NCBI GenBank assembly: GCA_965284435.1
Contig: OZ260083.1
Span: forward strand, 1,302,001-1,366,000
Length of the DNA stretch: 64,000 nt
From: CAIYZT01 sp947461435
GTDB taxonomy: Bacteria; Pseudomonadota; Alphaproteobacteria; Rhodobacterales; Rhodobacteraceae
Direction of reading: 5' to 3'
The notes under the pieces are model-generated. The model was not told where the DNA came from. It worked only from the letters and a program-made list of their open reading frames with translations, and did not search any database. Shown one piece after another: positions 51,947 through 59,512 of this stretch (position 1 is the first letter of the stretch; every line of letters starts with the position of its first letter). The position numbers and the translations under genes were made by a program.

Positions 51947-52261
51947 ATGCAGAATGAGATCACACCTAAGCGAGGCACAAGTTCGGTTTACAAGGGTGTG
52001 CGCTCTGCTGCCAAGGCCGATGGGACGATCCTATGGCGAACTCAGATTAAGGCCGAATTCGGGAACATGTCTATCGGGACATACCCCGATGAGGAGCAAG
52101 CGGCCAAAGTCTATGATGCAGCCGCGTTCTTACTTTTTGGTGGTGCCGCGCATTACAATTTCCCCGGCCACGTGCCAGATTCTGAGACACTTGCTCATGT
52201 CGTCAGACATATTTCGCGACGCAAACAACTGGTTGATAATCATGCACGAATCAAAGTGTGA
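51947..52261 (+). CDS. Stand-alone AP2/ERF-like DNA-binding domain protein
   Basis: Most of this 104-residue protein is one AP2 domain (about residues 12-73): SSVYKGVR, an exposed Trp in LWRTQIK, IGTYPDEEQAAKVYDAAAF and GGAAHYNFP. These match the three-stranded sheet plus helix of plant ethylene-response factors, and of the AP2 domain fused to HNH homing endonucleases in phages and bacteria. No nuclease domain is present here. A basic tail follows (HISRRKQ). GAGG lies just before ATG 51947; the frame is open to 51890. It sits in the tRNA-flanking accessory DNA and may be a remnant of a homing or phage gene, or an autonomous DNA-binding protein. Confidence 0.75.
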   Translation: MQNEITPKRGTSSVYKGVRSAAKADGTILWRTQIKAEFGNMSIGTYPDEEQAAKVYDAAAFLLFGGAAHYNFPGHVPDSETLAHVVRHISRRKQLVDNHARIKV

Positions 52262-52665
52262 AATGCCAACTGTATAGCCCCTAGAGTTGTAGACGCCTTG
52301 CTTGGTAATTTTGGAAGCAAGAAAGCCGAGATGTCCGCAAACAAGTTCACAGACGCGTTCAAGCGCGATGCGGTCGCTTAGGCTGCCCAAATGCCACGGC
52401 GAGCCACAACCGCCATGCGTCTTGTGCATCGCGCGTTCGGGCACGGCTTGGGGGTGATCGACGCATTCGGCCCTTGGAGGACGGTCAAGCTGACCGCAGT
52501 TTAGCCCAAAATCGGACACTCGCGCGTGATGCTTTAGAATCGATTTGACTGAAGCTCGACTTTTGCGGGCGCAAAGCCCCGCAAAGGACAGTTGGCAGGT
52601 TTGACCCGATGGGTTGCGTTCCGAAAGCTGGTTTGGACAGCACATGCGGCGCGGCGCCAACCGCC
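52262..52665. other. Non-coding stretch with IS remnant
   Basis: These 404 bases lie between the AP2 gene and the LysR gene. Apart from the 17-codon IS3-like fragment at 52331-52381 I see no intact gene. Short broken frames on both strands suggest deletion or decay of mobile DNA. Confidence 0.5.
52331..52381 (+). pseudogene. IS3-family transposase OrfA N-terminal remnant
   Basis: The frame MSANKFTDAFKRDAVA followed by TAG matches the N-terminus of IS3-type OrfA transposases (pattern 'F-T-x-E/A-F-K-R-D-A-V'), where a helix-turn-helix should follow. Nothing recognisable continues after the stop and no terminal repeats were found, so only a scar remains. Confidence 0.55.
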
Positions 52666-53619
52666 TTAGTCGCCACCCTGCCATAACGCCTTACGATCTG
52701 CGTGCAAGATTGTGTCTTCAAGGGCTGCGAAAGCGGTCTTGGTGAAGCGCTCGAATTTGCGCAGAACCTGCGAGGCCGTATCGTCGCGCAGGGCAATGCA
52801 GAGGTCACGCTCGGGGTGCTCGATGCGGATGTTCAGCGCTTCGATGGAAAAGGCGCGGCGCAGCGAGAAGACAACCGAATAGGGCAGCACGGTCAGGGCG
52901 TCAGAGGCCGCTATCATCGACAGGACGGCATTCAGCGACCCGCCGGAAAACGCGATGCGCAGGTCGGTCAGCCCGATGGCGGCCACCACAGATTTCAGGT
53001 CATTGTAAAGCGGGCTACCGGCTGGGGGTGCGACCCAAGAATAGGTGCCGATATCAGGCAATGCGAGACTGCGCTTGCGCGAGAGGGGGTGGCCCTGACG
53101 ACACGCGATGACATTGCGACCGGGCAGAAGGCGGACAAGCCGCAGGCCGGGCGGGGCCGTGGTGCGGTGGATGGGCATGATCGCCGCATCCAGCGCACCG
53201 TCTACCAAAAGCGGCAAAAGCTCTGGCGCATACCCATAGCGCTGTTCGATCCGCACGTCGGGGTGCTGCATTTGGAACTCGGCAATGCGCGGAGCGACGA
53301 CCCCATCCATGAAGAACGGTGAGCCGCCGACGCGCAACACCCCTGCTTTGCCGCTTCGGTGCCGATCCAGCGCTTCGGTTGCGGCGCGCTGTGCCTCCAG
53401 CACCCGGCGGCCCTGCGCCGCCAGGGTTTCGCAAAGTTCCGAGGGTTTCAGCGGGCGCCGCGTCCGGTCAAACAAGGGCTCGCCGATCCTGGCCTCTAGG
53501 AGCGCTAGCGTGCGCGACACGGACGGCTGCGACTTGCCAATGCTTGCGGCACCTTCGACGACGCCACCGCCATCAAGCACCGCTGCCAGGATCACAAGGT
53601 GTTCGGAGTCAATCTTCAT
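52666..53619 (-). CDS. LysR-family regulator of the aromatic catabolic operon
   Basis: The 317-residue protein has an N-terminal winged HTH ('GAASIGKSQPSVSRTLALLEARIG' spans helices 2-3) and an effector-binding domain of the type 2 periplasmic fold. It is divergent from the maleylacetate reductase gene with 86 bases between start codons, the standard layout for LysR activators that respond to a pathway intermediate such as an aromatic or maleylacetate-type compound. Symmetric sites lie in the gap next to its ATG. Control of the downstream operon is inferred from position. Confidence 0.83.
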   Translation of the reverse strand: MKIDSEHLVILAAVLDGGGVVEGAASIGKSQPSVSRTLALLEARIGEPLFDRTRRPLKPSELCETLAAQGRRVLEAQRAATEALDRHRSGKAGVLRVGGSPFFMDGVVAPRIAEFQMQHPDVRIEQRYGYAPELLPLLVDGALDAAIMPIHRTTAPPGLRLVRLLPGRNVIACRQGHPLSRKRSLALPDIGTYSWVAPPAGSPLYNDLKSVVAAIGLTDLRIAFSGGSLNAVLSMIAASDALTVLPYSVVFSLRRAFSIEALNIRIEHPERDLCIALRDDTASQVLRKFERFTKTAFAALEDTILHADRKALWQGGD

Positions 53620-53650
53620 AACCTGAAGTTATACAAAGAGACTGAACTTC
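53618..53650. promoter_or_regulatory. Candidate LysR operator region of the catabolic operon
   Basis: Two overlapping dyads occur beside the LysR start: ATAAC-N5-GTTAT (53618-53632) and GAAGTT (53625-53630) with AACTTC (53645-53650) across 14 bases. The region lies about 55 bases or more before the plus-strand start at 53706, where a LysR activator would be expected to bind. Confidence 0.5.
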
Positions 53651-53705
53651 GATACAATAGCCTTGTGGCATAGTGCATCAAGGATGGGCCAATGGGGTCA
53701 AGCCG

Positions 53706-54779
53706 ATGTCCGTATTCCAGCCCGAGTTCACCGCCCGCACGGCACGCGTCCGCGTGCGGTTCGGCATCGGCGCGAGCCATGCCGTGGCCGACGAAGTGCG
53801 GGCACTCGGCTGTTCGCGGGCATTGATCCTGTCGACGCCACAGCAAGTCGCCTCTGCGATGCGGACTGCGGAGGACCTTGGACCACTTGCTGCGGGTATA
53901 TTTTCGAAGGCCGCCATGCATACGCCAACTCAGATCACAGCCGAAGCGCTGGCCCATGTGTCAGAGGTGCGCGCGGATTGTCTGGTCGCCGTCGGTGGTG
54001 GGTCGACGACCGGTTTGGGAAAGGCTATCGCCCTGCGCACCGATTTGCCGCAGGTGGTGATACCCACGACCTATGCCGGTTCTGAGGCGACAGCGATTCT
54101 GGGGCAGACGGAGAACGGCCTTAAGACCACCATCACCGACGACCGCGTGCAACCTGAGGTCATCATCTATGACCCCCAACTTGTGGCGGGCCTGCCGGTG
54201 CCGATGACGGTGACCAGCGCGCTGAACGCTATCGCCCATGCGGTGGAGGCGCTTTATGCCCGTGACCGCAACCCCTTGTCGTCGATGCTGGCTATGGAAG
54301 GTATCCGTGCCTTTGCCCGCAGCTTGCCGCAAGTGGTTGCTGATCCGCACGACCTGACGGCGCGGGGTGAGACGCTTTATGGGGCTTGGCTTTGCGGCAC
54401 GGTGCTGGGTCAGGTTGGCATGGCACTGCATCACAAACTGTGCCATGCGCTTGGCGGCTCGTTCAACCTGCCGCATGCCGAAACCCATGCCGTGATCCTG
54501 TCGCATGCCGTAGCCTATACCGAACCTGCCGTGGCAGACCTGCTTGCCCCGGTGGCGCAGGTTTTGGGCGGGGCGACGGCGGGCGCTGCGTTGCACGCCT
54601 TTGCAGCCCGGATGGGCGCGCCGATGGCCCTGCGCGACCTTGGCATGCTTGAAGCCGACCTCGACCGCGCGACGGAGATCGCGACGAGAAACCCTTACTG
54701 GAACCCGCGTCCGGTGGACCCCGTGCCCTTGCGTGCCCTGTTGCAGCGCGCCTGGGCCGGAGAGCCGCCGGTCGCCTGA
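53706..54779 (+). CDS. Maleylacetate reductase
   Basis: The enzyme reduces maleylacetate to 3-oxoadipate with NAD(P)H in hydroxyquinol and chlorocatechol pathways. This 357-residue member of the iron-alcohol-dehydrogenase family has the nucleotide-binding GGGSTTGLGKAIAL, 'VVIPTTYAGSEATAILGQTE' and the His-rich MALHHKLCHALGGSFNLPHAETHAVIL region typical of MAR. ATG 53706 is used; an in-frame ATG at 53673 would add 11 residues inside the probable promoter. It is first in the operon, ahead of the transporter genes. Confidence 0.9.
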   Translation: MSVFQPEFTARTARVRVRFGIGASHAVADEVRALGCSRALILSTPQQVASAMRTAEDLGPLAAGIFSKAAMHTPTQITAEALAHVSEVRADCLVAVGGGSTTGLGKAIALRTDLPQVVIPTTYAGSEATAILGQTENGLKTTITDDRVQPEVIIYDPQLVAGLPVPMTVTSALNAIAHAVEALYARDRNPLSSMLAMEGIRAFARSLPQVVADPHDLTARGETLYGAWLCGTVLGQVGMALHHKLCHALGGSFNLPHAETHAVILSHAVAYTEPAVADLLAPVAQVLGGATAGAALHAFAARMGAPMALRDLGMLEADLDRATEIATRNPYWNPRPVDPVPLRALLQRAWAGEPPVA

Positions 54780-54804
54780 CACAAAGACAAACGGGAGGAC
54801 TATC

Positions 54805-56085
54805 ATGATCACACGCCGCGGACTCATCCGCTCCACCGCCGCCTCTGGCCTGTTGCTTTCGGCGCCGGGCCTTTTTGCACCAGCCTTGGCGCAAGGTGCC
54901 AAGATCAAAGTGGGCTATGTCAGCCCGCAAACCGGCCCACTGGCGGCCTTTGCCGAGGCGGACGCCTTTATCCTTGAGGGTTTCGCCAAGGTCGCGGCTG
55001 AAAAGGGCCTGCCGATCGAGGTGATCGTCAAGGACAGCCAGTCCAACCCCAACCGCGCCGCCGAAGTGGCCAAGGAACTGATCATCGACGACGGTGTCAG
55101 CCTGATGCTGGTCGCCTCCACCCCAGAGACGACCAACCCTGTTGCCACCACCTGCGAAGCCGAGGGTATTCCCTGCATCTCTACCGTGGCGCCTTGGCAG
55201 CCTTGGTTCATCGGTCAACAAGGCAACCCCGGTGATCCGGCCACGTGGGCACCGTTCAAATATTCCTACCATTTCTTCTGGGGACTGGAGGATGTGATCG
55301 CCGTCTTCACCAATATGTGGGGGCAACTTAGCACCAACAAATCCGTGGGTGGCCTGTTCCCCAATGACGGCGATGGCAATGCTTGGGGCGATCCGAACGT
55401 GGGCTTCCCGCCCGTGCTGTCGGCGCAGGGTTACGCCCTGACCGATCCGGGCCGCTATCAAAACCTGACGGATGATTTCTCCAGCCAGATCAACGCGTTC
55501 AAGGCAGCGAACGTAGAAATCGTCACGGGCGTTGTCATTCCACCCGATTTCACCACCTTCTGGACGCAGGCCAAACAGCAAGGCTTTACCCCGAAAGCTG
55601 CCTCAATCGGCAAGGCGATCCTCTTCCCGCAAGCGGTCGATGCTTTGGGCGATACCGGGCACAACCTGTCGTCCGAGGTTTGGTGGTCCCCCTCGCATCC
55701 TTTTGCCTCATCGCTGTCGGGCATGTCGGCGAGCGATCTTGCGGCAGGATATACCGCGGCAACCGGGCGGCCATGGACCCAGCCCATCGGCTTTGTCCAT
55801 GCCCTGTTTGAGATGGCGGCTGATGTCTTGGGCCGTGTCAGCGATGCGGGCGACGGCGATGCCGTGGCCGAGGCTATTGCCGCCACAAACCTGAATACCA
55901 TCGTGGGGCCGATTGCCTTTAACGGCGCGGGACTGCCGCCCTTTGCCGTAAAGAACGTGGCCAAGACCCCGCTTGTTGGCGGGCAGTGGCGGCTAAAGGA
56001 CGGCGGCGGGTATGATCTGGTGATCGTCGACAACAAGACAGCCCCGAACGTTCCCACCGGCGGAACAATGGAAGCCATCGTCTGA
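54805..56085 (+). CDS. LIV-type ABC transporter substrate-binding protein with Tat signal
   Basis: The 426-residue periplasmic receptor has a twin-arginine leader (MITRRGLIRST, then a hydrophobic stretch and APALAQ, about 30 residues) and a type I periplasmic-binding domain of the LivJ/branched-chain group ('KVGYVSPQTGPLAAFAEAD'). Such receptors often bind aromatic acids or phenolics when next to aromatic genes. GGGAGG lies 9 bases before ATG 54805; the open frame from 54544 overlaps the previous gene. A very strong hairpin follows the stop. Confidence 0.87.
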   Translation: MITRRGLIRSTAASGLLLSAPGLFAPALAQGAKIKVGYVSPQTGPLAAFAEADAFILEGFAKVAAEKGLPIEVIVKDSQSNPNRAAEVAKELIIDDGVSLMLVASTPETTNPVATTCEAEGIPCISTVAPWQPWFIGQQGNPGDPATWAPFKYSYHFFWGLEDVIAVFTNMWGQLSTNKSVGGLFPNDGDGNAWGDPNVGFPPVLSAQGYALTDPGRYQNLTDDFSSQINAFKAANVEIVTGVVIPPDFTTFWTQAKQQGFTPKAASIGKAILFPQAVDALGDTGHNLSSEVWWSPSHPFASSLSGMSASDLAAGYTAATGRPWTQPIGFVHALFEMAADVLGRVSDAGDGDAVAEAIAATNLNTIVGPIAFNGAGLPPFAVKNVAKTPLVGGQWRLKDGGGYDLVIVDNKTAPNVPTGGTMEAIV

Positions 56086-56092
56086 CCCAATG

Positions 56093-56128
56093 CTGCGCCC
56101 CCCTGCCGCCATCGGCAGGGGGGCGCAG
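56093..56128 (+). terminator. Strong intercistronic hairpin after the LIV-type receptor gene
   Basis: A perfect 16-bp stem (56093-56108 with 56113-56128) closes a 4-base loop CCAT, 8 bases after the stop. Only TTT follows, so it probably stabilises the upstream mRNA or lets part of the transcription through to livG. Confidence 0.8.
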
Positions 56129-56169
56129 TTTACTTCTCCGCCGCAACCTATTTCAGGCCTTCCTGACCC

Positions 56170-56889
56170 ATGCCGATCCTCGCCCTTCAAAAAGTCTCAA
56201 AATCCTTCGGTGCCCTGACAGTGGCCGATGCGATTTCTTTTGAGGTGCCGCAGGGTCAGGCCTTGGGAATCATCGGGCCGAACGGGGCGGGCAAATCGAC
56301 GCTCTTCAATCTCATCACCGGCAATATCGCGCCTGATAGCGGAACGGTTGTGCTTGATGGCATCGATGTGACCCGCCTTTCGCCGATGCAGCGGTGCCGG
56401 ATGGGCATAGGGCGGTCGTTTCAGATTCCGCAGCCCTTTGGCAAGCTGACCGTCTTTGAAAACTTGCTTGTTGCTGGCGCCTTTGGCCAAGGCAAGACCG
56501 AAGCCGAGGTTACTGACAGTGCCGCTGCGATCCTTGAGCAAACCGGCCTTTTGCCCAAGGCGAACCGCCCTGCAGGCGGCCTGTCGCTGCTGGACCGCAA
56601 GCGGCTGGAGCTGGCCCGCGCGATGGCGACAAACCCACGTCTTTTGCTTTTGGACGAAATCGCAGGCGGCTTGACCGATGCGGAATGCAATTCTCTCGTT
56701 GAAACGATCCGTGGGCTGCACGCTGCGGGCACGACGATCATCTGGATAGAGCATGTCCTGCATGCCCTGAATGCCGTCGTGGAGCGTCTGCTTGTCCTGC
56801 ATTTCGGCCGCGTTATCGGGATCGGCGCACCTGCCGAGATCATGACAAGCCGTGAGGTTCAAGAAATCTATCTGGGGGTCGAGATATGA
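56170..56889 (+). CDS. LIV-type ABC transporter ATPase (LivG-like)
   Basis: The 239-residue ATPase has Walker A GPNGAGKSTLF, Q-loop 'GRSFQIPQPFGKLTVFENL' and Walker B LLLLDEIAGGL. Its signature reads LSLLDRKRLELARAM in place of LSGGQ, a pattern seen in one LivG subgroup. It pairs with the next ATPase to drive the permeases. The stop overlaps the livF start by 4 bases. Confidence 0.88.
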   Translation: MPILALQKVSKSFGALTVADAISFEVPQGQALGIIGPNGAGKSTLFNLITGNIAPDSGTVVLDGIDVTRLSPMQRCRMGIGRSFQIPQPFGKLTVFENLLVAGAFGQGKTEAEVTDSAAAILEQTGLLPKANRPAGGLSLLDRKRLELARAMATNPRLLLLDEIAGGLTDAECNSLVETIRGLHAAGTTIIWIEHVLHALNAVVERLLVLHFGRVIGIGAPAEIMTSREVQEIYLGVEI

Positions 56890-57593
56890 CCCTGCTGTCC
56901 ACCCATGGCCTGACCGCATTTTATGGCGACTTTCAGGCCTTGTTCGGCGTTGACCTGACCCTTGGTGCGGGTGAGACCTTGGCGATCATCGGGGCCAATG
57001 GCGCGGGCAAATCGACGCTTCTGCGATCGGTCTGCGGCCTGATCCCTGCCGCATCCGGCATGATACGCTTTGATGGCGCCGAAGTTGGTGCCCTTTTTGC
57101 GCCCGAGATCATGGCCTTGGGCATTGCGATGGTCCCTGAAGGCCGCAGGCTATTCCCCTCGCTTAGCGTCGAGGAAAACCTTTTGATCGGCACATATGGT
57201 CGGAAAACCCAAGGGACATGGAGCCTGAGCACCGTTTACGACCTTTTCCCCGTTCTGAGGGAGCGACGCCACAACCCCGGAACCGCCCTGTCAGGGGGCC
57301 AACAGCAGATGGTGGCCATTGGCCGCGCGCTGATGTCGAACCCGCGCGTTCTTTTGTGCGATGAGATCAGCCTTGGTCTGGCCCCCGTGGTGATCAAGGA
57401 CATCTATGCGGCCCTTCCCCGTATCAAGGAAGGCGGCACATCGGTGATCGTGGTTGAACAAGACATCGGCCAAGCCTTGCGCGTGGCCGACCGTGTTGTC
57501 TGCATGATGAAGGGGCGGGTCACCTTGGAAGGCACGCCAGCCAGTCTGACCCGCGCCTTGATCCACGATGCCTATTTCGGAGCACGCGTATGA
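56886..57593 (+). CDS. LIV-type ABC transporter ATPase (LivF-like)
   Basis: The 235-residue ATPase has Walker A GANGAGKSTLLRSV, the LivF-typical MVPEGRRLFPSLSVEENL, signature LSGGQQQMVAIGRAL and 'LLCDEISLGLAP'. All catalytic motifs are intact. It overlaps both neighbours by 4 bases. Confidence 0.9.
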   Translation: MTLLSTHGLTAFYGDFQALFGVDLTLGAGETLAIIGANGAGKSTLLRSVCGLIPAASGMIRFDGAEVGALFAPEIMALGIAMVPEGRRLFPSLSVEENLLIGTYGRKTQGTWSLSTVYDLFPVLRERRHNPGTALSGGQQQMVAIGRALMSNPRVLLCDEISLGLAPVVIKDIYAALPRIKEGGTSVIVVEQDIGQALRVADRVVCMMKGRVTLEGTPASLTRALIHDAYFGARV

Positions 57594-58453
57594 TCTGGGT
57601 CGATACCATCGTTCAAGGTGTGCTCTTGGGGGGGCTGTATGCCCTCTTTGCCGCGGGCCTGAGCCTTGTGTTCGGGATCATGCGGCTGGTCAATCTTGCG
57701 CATGGCGATCTGATCGTACTGGCCGCTTATTTGATTCTTTTCGCGGTTACCGTTCTGGGTGTGCATCCTTTAGTGGCGGTGCTGCTGGCAGCGCCAGTGA
57801 TGTTTGCAATCGGTTGGGGCCTGCAACGCTTGATTCTGACCCGCACCTTGGGCGACGACATCCTGCCGCCGCTGTTGGTGACTTTCGGCCTGTCGATCGT
57901 GATCCAGAACGCCTTGCTCGAGGGCTTCACCGCCGACAGCCAGCGCATCCCGATGGGCGCGATTGAAACCGCTTCGGTCGCTCTGGGGCCGGTCAGTGTG
58001 GGGCTGATCCCGCTTTTGACCTTCGCGTCGGCGGTCTTGGTGATCTTTGCCCTGAACCAGCTTTTCTATCGCACATCACTCGGCCGCGCGTTCCGCGCCG
58101 TGTCAGATGATCCGATCACGGCACAGTTGATGGGCATCCGCCCGGCGTCGGTCTTTGCCACCGCCACGGGCATCGCCATGGTCGTGGTCACAATTGCCGC
58201 CCTTTACCTCGGCGTCCGGTCCAACTTTGACCCGACAATCGGTCCCGCCCGGCTGATTTATGCCTTTGAGGCTGTGATCATCGGCGGCCTTGGCAGCCTT
58301 TGGGGTACGCTGGCAGGTGGGATCATTATTGGCGTGGCACAAACCCTTGGTGGGTCGATCAACCCTGAATGGCAGATCCTGTCAGGCCATATCGCGTTTC
58401 TTGTTGTGCTGCTGATCTGGCCCCGCGGCCTGTTCCCAAGGGCGTTTGACTGA
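57590..58453 (+). CDS. LIV-type ABC transporter permease (LivH-like)
   Basis: The 287-residue permease has about eight membrane helices, the LivH N-terminus 'GVLLGGLYALFAAGLSLVFG', 'MRLVNLAHGDLIVLAAY', and 'EAVIIGGLGSLWGTLAGGII' near the C-terminus. It forms the channel with LivM. Its stop overlaps the next start by one base. Confidence 0.9.
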   Translation: MIWVDTIVQGVLLGGLYALFAAGLSLVFGIMRLVNLAHGDLIVLAAYLILFAVTVLGVHPLVAVLLAAPVMFAIGWGLQRLILTRTLGDDILPPLLVTFGLSIVIQNALLEGFTADSQRIPMGAIETASVALGPVSVGLIPLLTFASAVLVIFALNQLFYRTSLGRAFRAVSDDPITAQLMGIRPASVFATATGIAMVVVTIAALYLGVRSNFDPTIGPARLIYAFEAVIIGGLGSLWGTLAGGIIIGVAQTLGGSINPEWQILSGHIAFLVVLLIWPRGLFPRAFD

Positions 58454-59502
58454 TGGCAAACCCTGTGAGCTATCGCGTTGAAACTCGTACACGCGCCTCT
58501 GGCCGCGCTGCGATCGCAGCGGCTGCCCTTTTGGTCTTGGCCATTGGTTTGCCCGCATTTGCCGGGCGCAGCCTGCTTCAGGATCTGTTCGTCATTCTGA
58601 GCATGCTGACGCTGGCGCAGTGCTGGAATCTGCTGGCGGGCTATGCGGGCCTCGTCTCGGTTGGCCAGCAGGCCTTTGTCGGGATCGGCGCTTATGCGAT
58701 GTTTGCTGGTGTCATCTTCTGGGGATGGGATCCAGTGCCCGCGATCCTGCTGGGCGGCGTTGCGGCGGCGGTTCTGGCCATTCCCACCGCCTTCTTCGCA
58801 TTTCGACTGGCAGGGGCCTATTTCGCGATCGGCACCTGGGTCATTGCCGAGGTTGTGCGCCTTTCCGTCGCGCAATGGAAAAGCCTTGGTGGCGGCACCG
58901 GCACTTCGCTGCCTCGTGAGGCGACGTCCGACATGATGTTCGTGGAACCCATCGCGTCGCTGTTCGGTTTGCGCGATGCGGCAGCACGCGATGTGCTGGC
59001 CTATTGGCTGGCACTGGCGCTGGCCTTGGGCACGATTGCCGGGGTTTATGCGCTGTTGCGCTCGCGCCAAGGATTGGCGCTGGCCGCAGTGCGAGATAAC
59101 CGCGTGGCCGCGCGGGCCGTTGGCGTGGACGCCCAGCGGATGAACTGGGTGGTCTTTGTTGCCGCCGCTGCCATCACCGGCATTTGCGGCGGGTTGATCT
59201 ACATGCAAACCGCCCGCATCTCGCCCGATGCGGCCTTCGCGGTCCTCGACTGGACTGGCTATGTCATCTTCATCGTTGTCATCGGCGGCATTGGCACGAT
59301 CGAAGGCCCAATCCTTGGCGTGATCGTTTTTTTCGCCCTGCAACGCCTGCTGGCCGATTATGGATCGTGGTATCTCCTGATCCTCGGCCTGATCGGCATT
59401 GCCGTGATGCTGTTTGCGCCGCGCGGTCTTTGGGGCCTGATCCATGACCGCACCGGAATAGACCTTTTCCCAATCCGCCGCCGTCTTATCATCAAGAAGT
59501 AA
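58453..59502 (+). CDS. LIV-type ABC transporter permease (LivM-like)
   Basis: The 349-residue permease has the LivM marks 'LNLLAGYAGLVSVGQQAFVG'-like segment (WNLLAGYAGLVSVGQQAFVG), 'YFAIGTWVIAEVVRL' and 'VVIGGIGTIEGPILGVIVFF', with about ten membrane helices. The monooxygenase gene starts 10 bases after its stop, so uptake and catabolism are transcribed together. Confidence 0.9.
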   Translation: MANPVSYRVETRTRASGRAAIAAAALLVLAIGLPAFAGRSLLQDLFVILSMLTLAQCWNLLAGYAGLVSVGQQAFVGIGAYAMFAGVIFWGWDPVPAILLGGVAAAVLAIPTAFFAFRLAGAYFAIGTWVIAEVVRLSVAQWKSLGGGTGTSLPREATSDMMFVEPIASLFGLRDAAARDVLAYWLALALALGTIAGVYALLRSRQGLALAAVRDNRVAARAVGVDAQRMNWVVFVAAAAITGICGGLIYMQTARISPDAAFAVLDWTGYVIFIVVIGGIGTIEGPILGVIVFFALQRLLADYGSWYLLILGLIGIAVMLFAPRGLWGLIHDRTGIDLFPIRRRLIIKK

Positions 59503-59512
59503 GGAGCCCACC

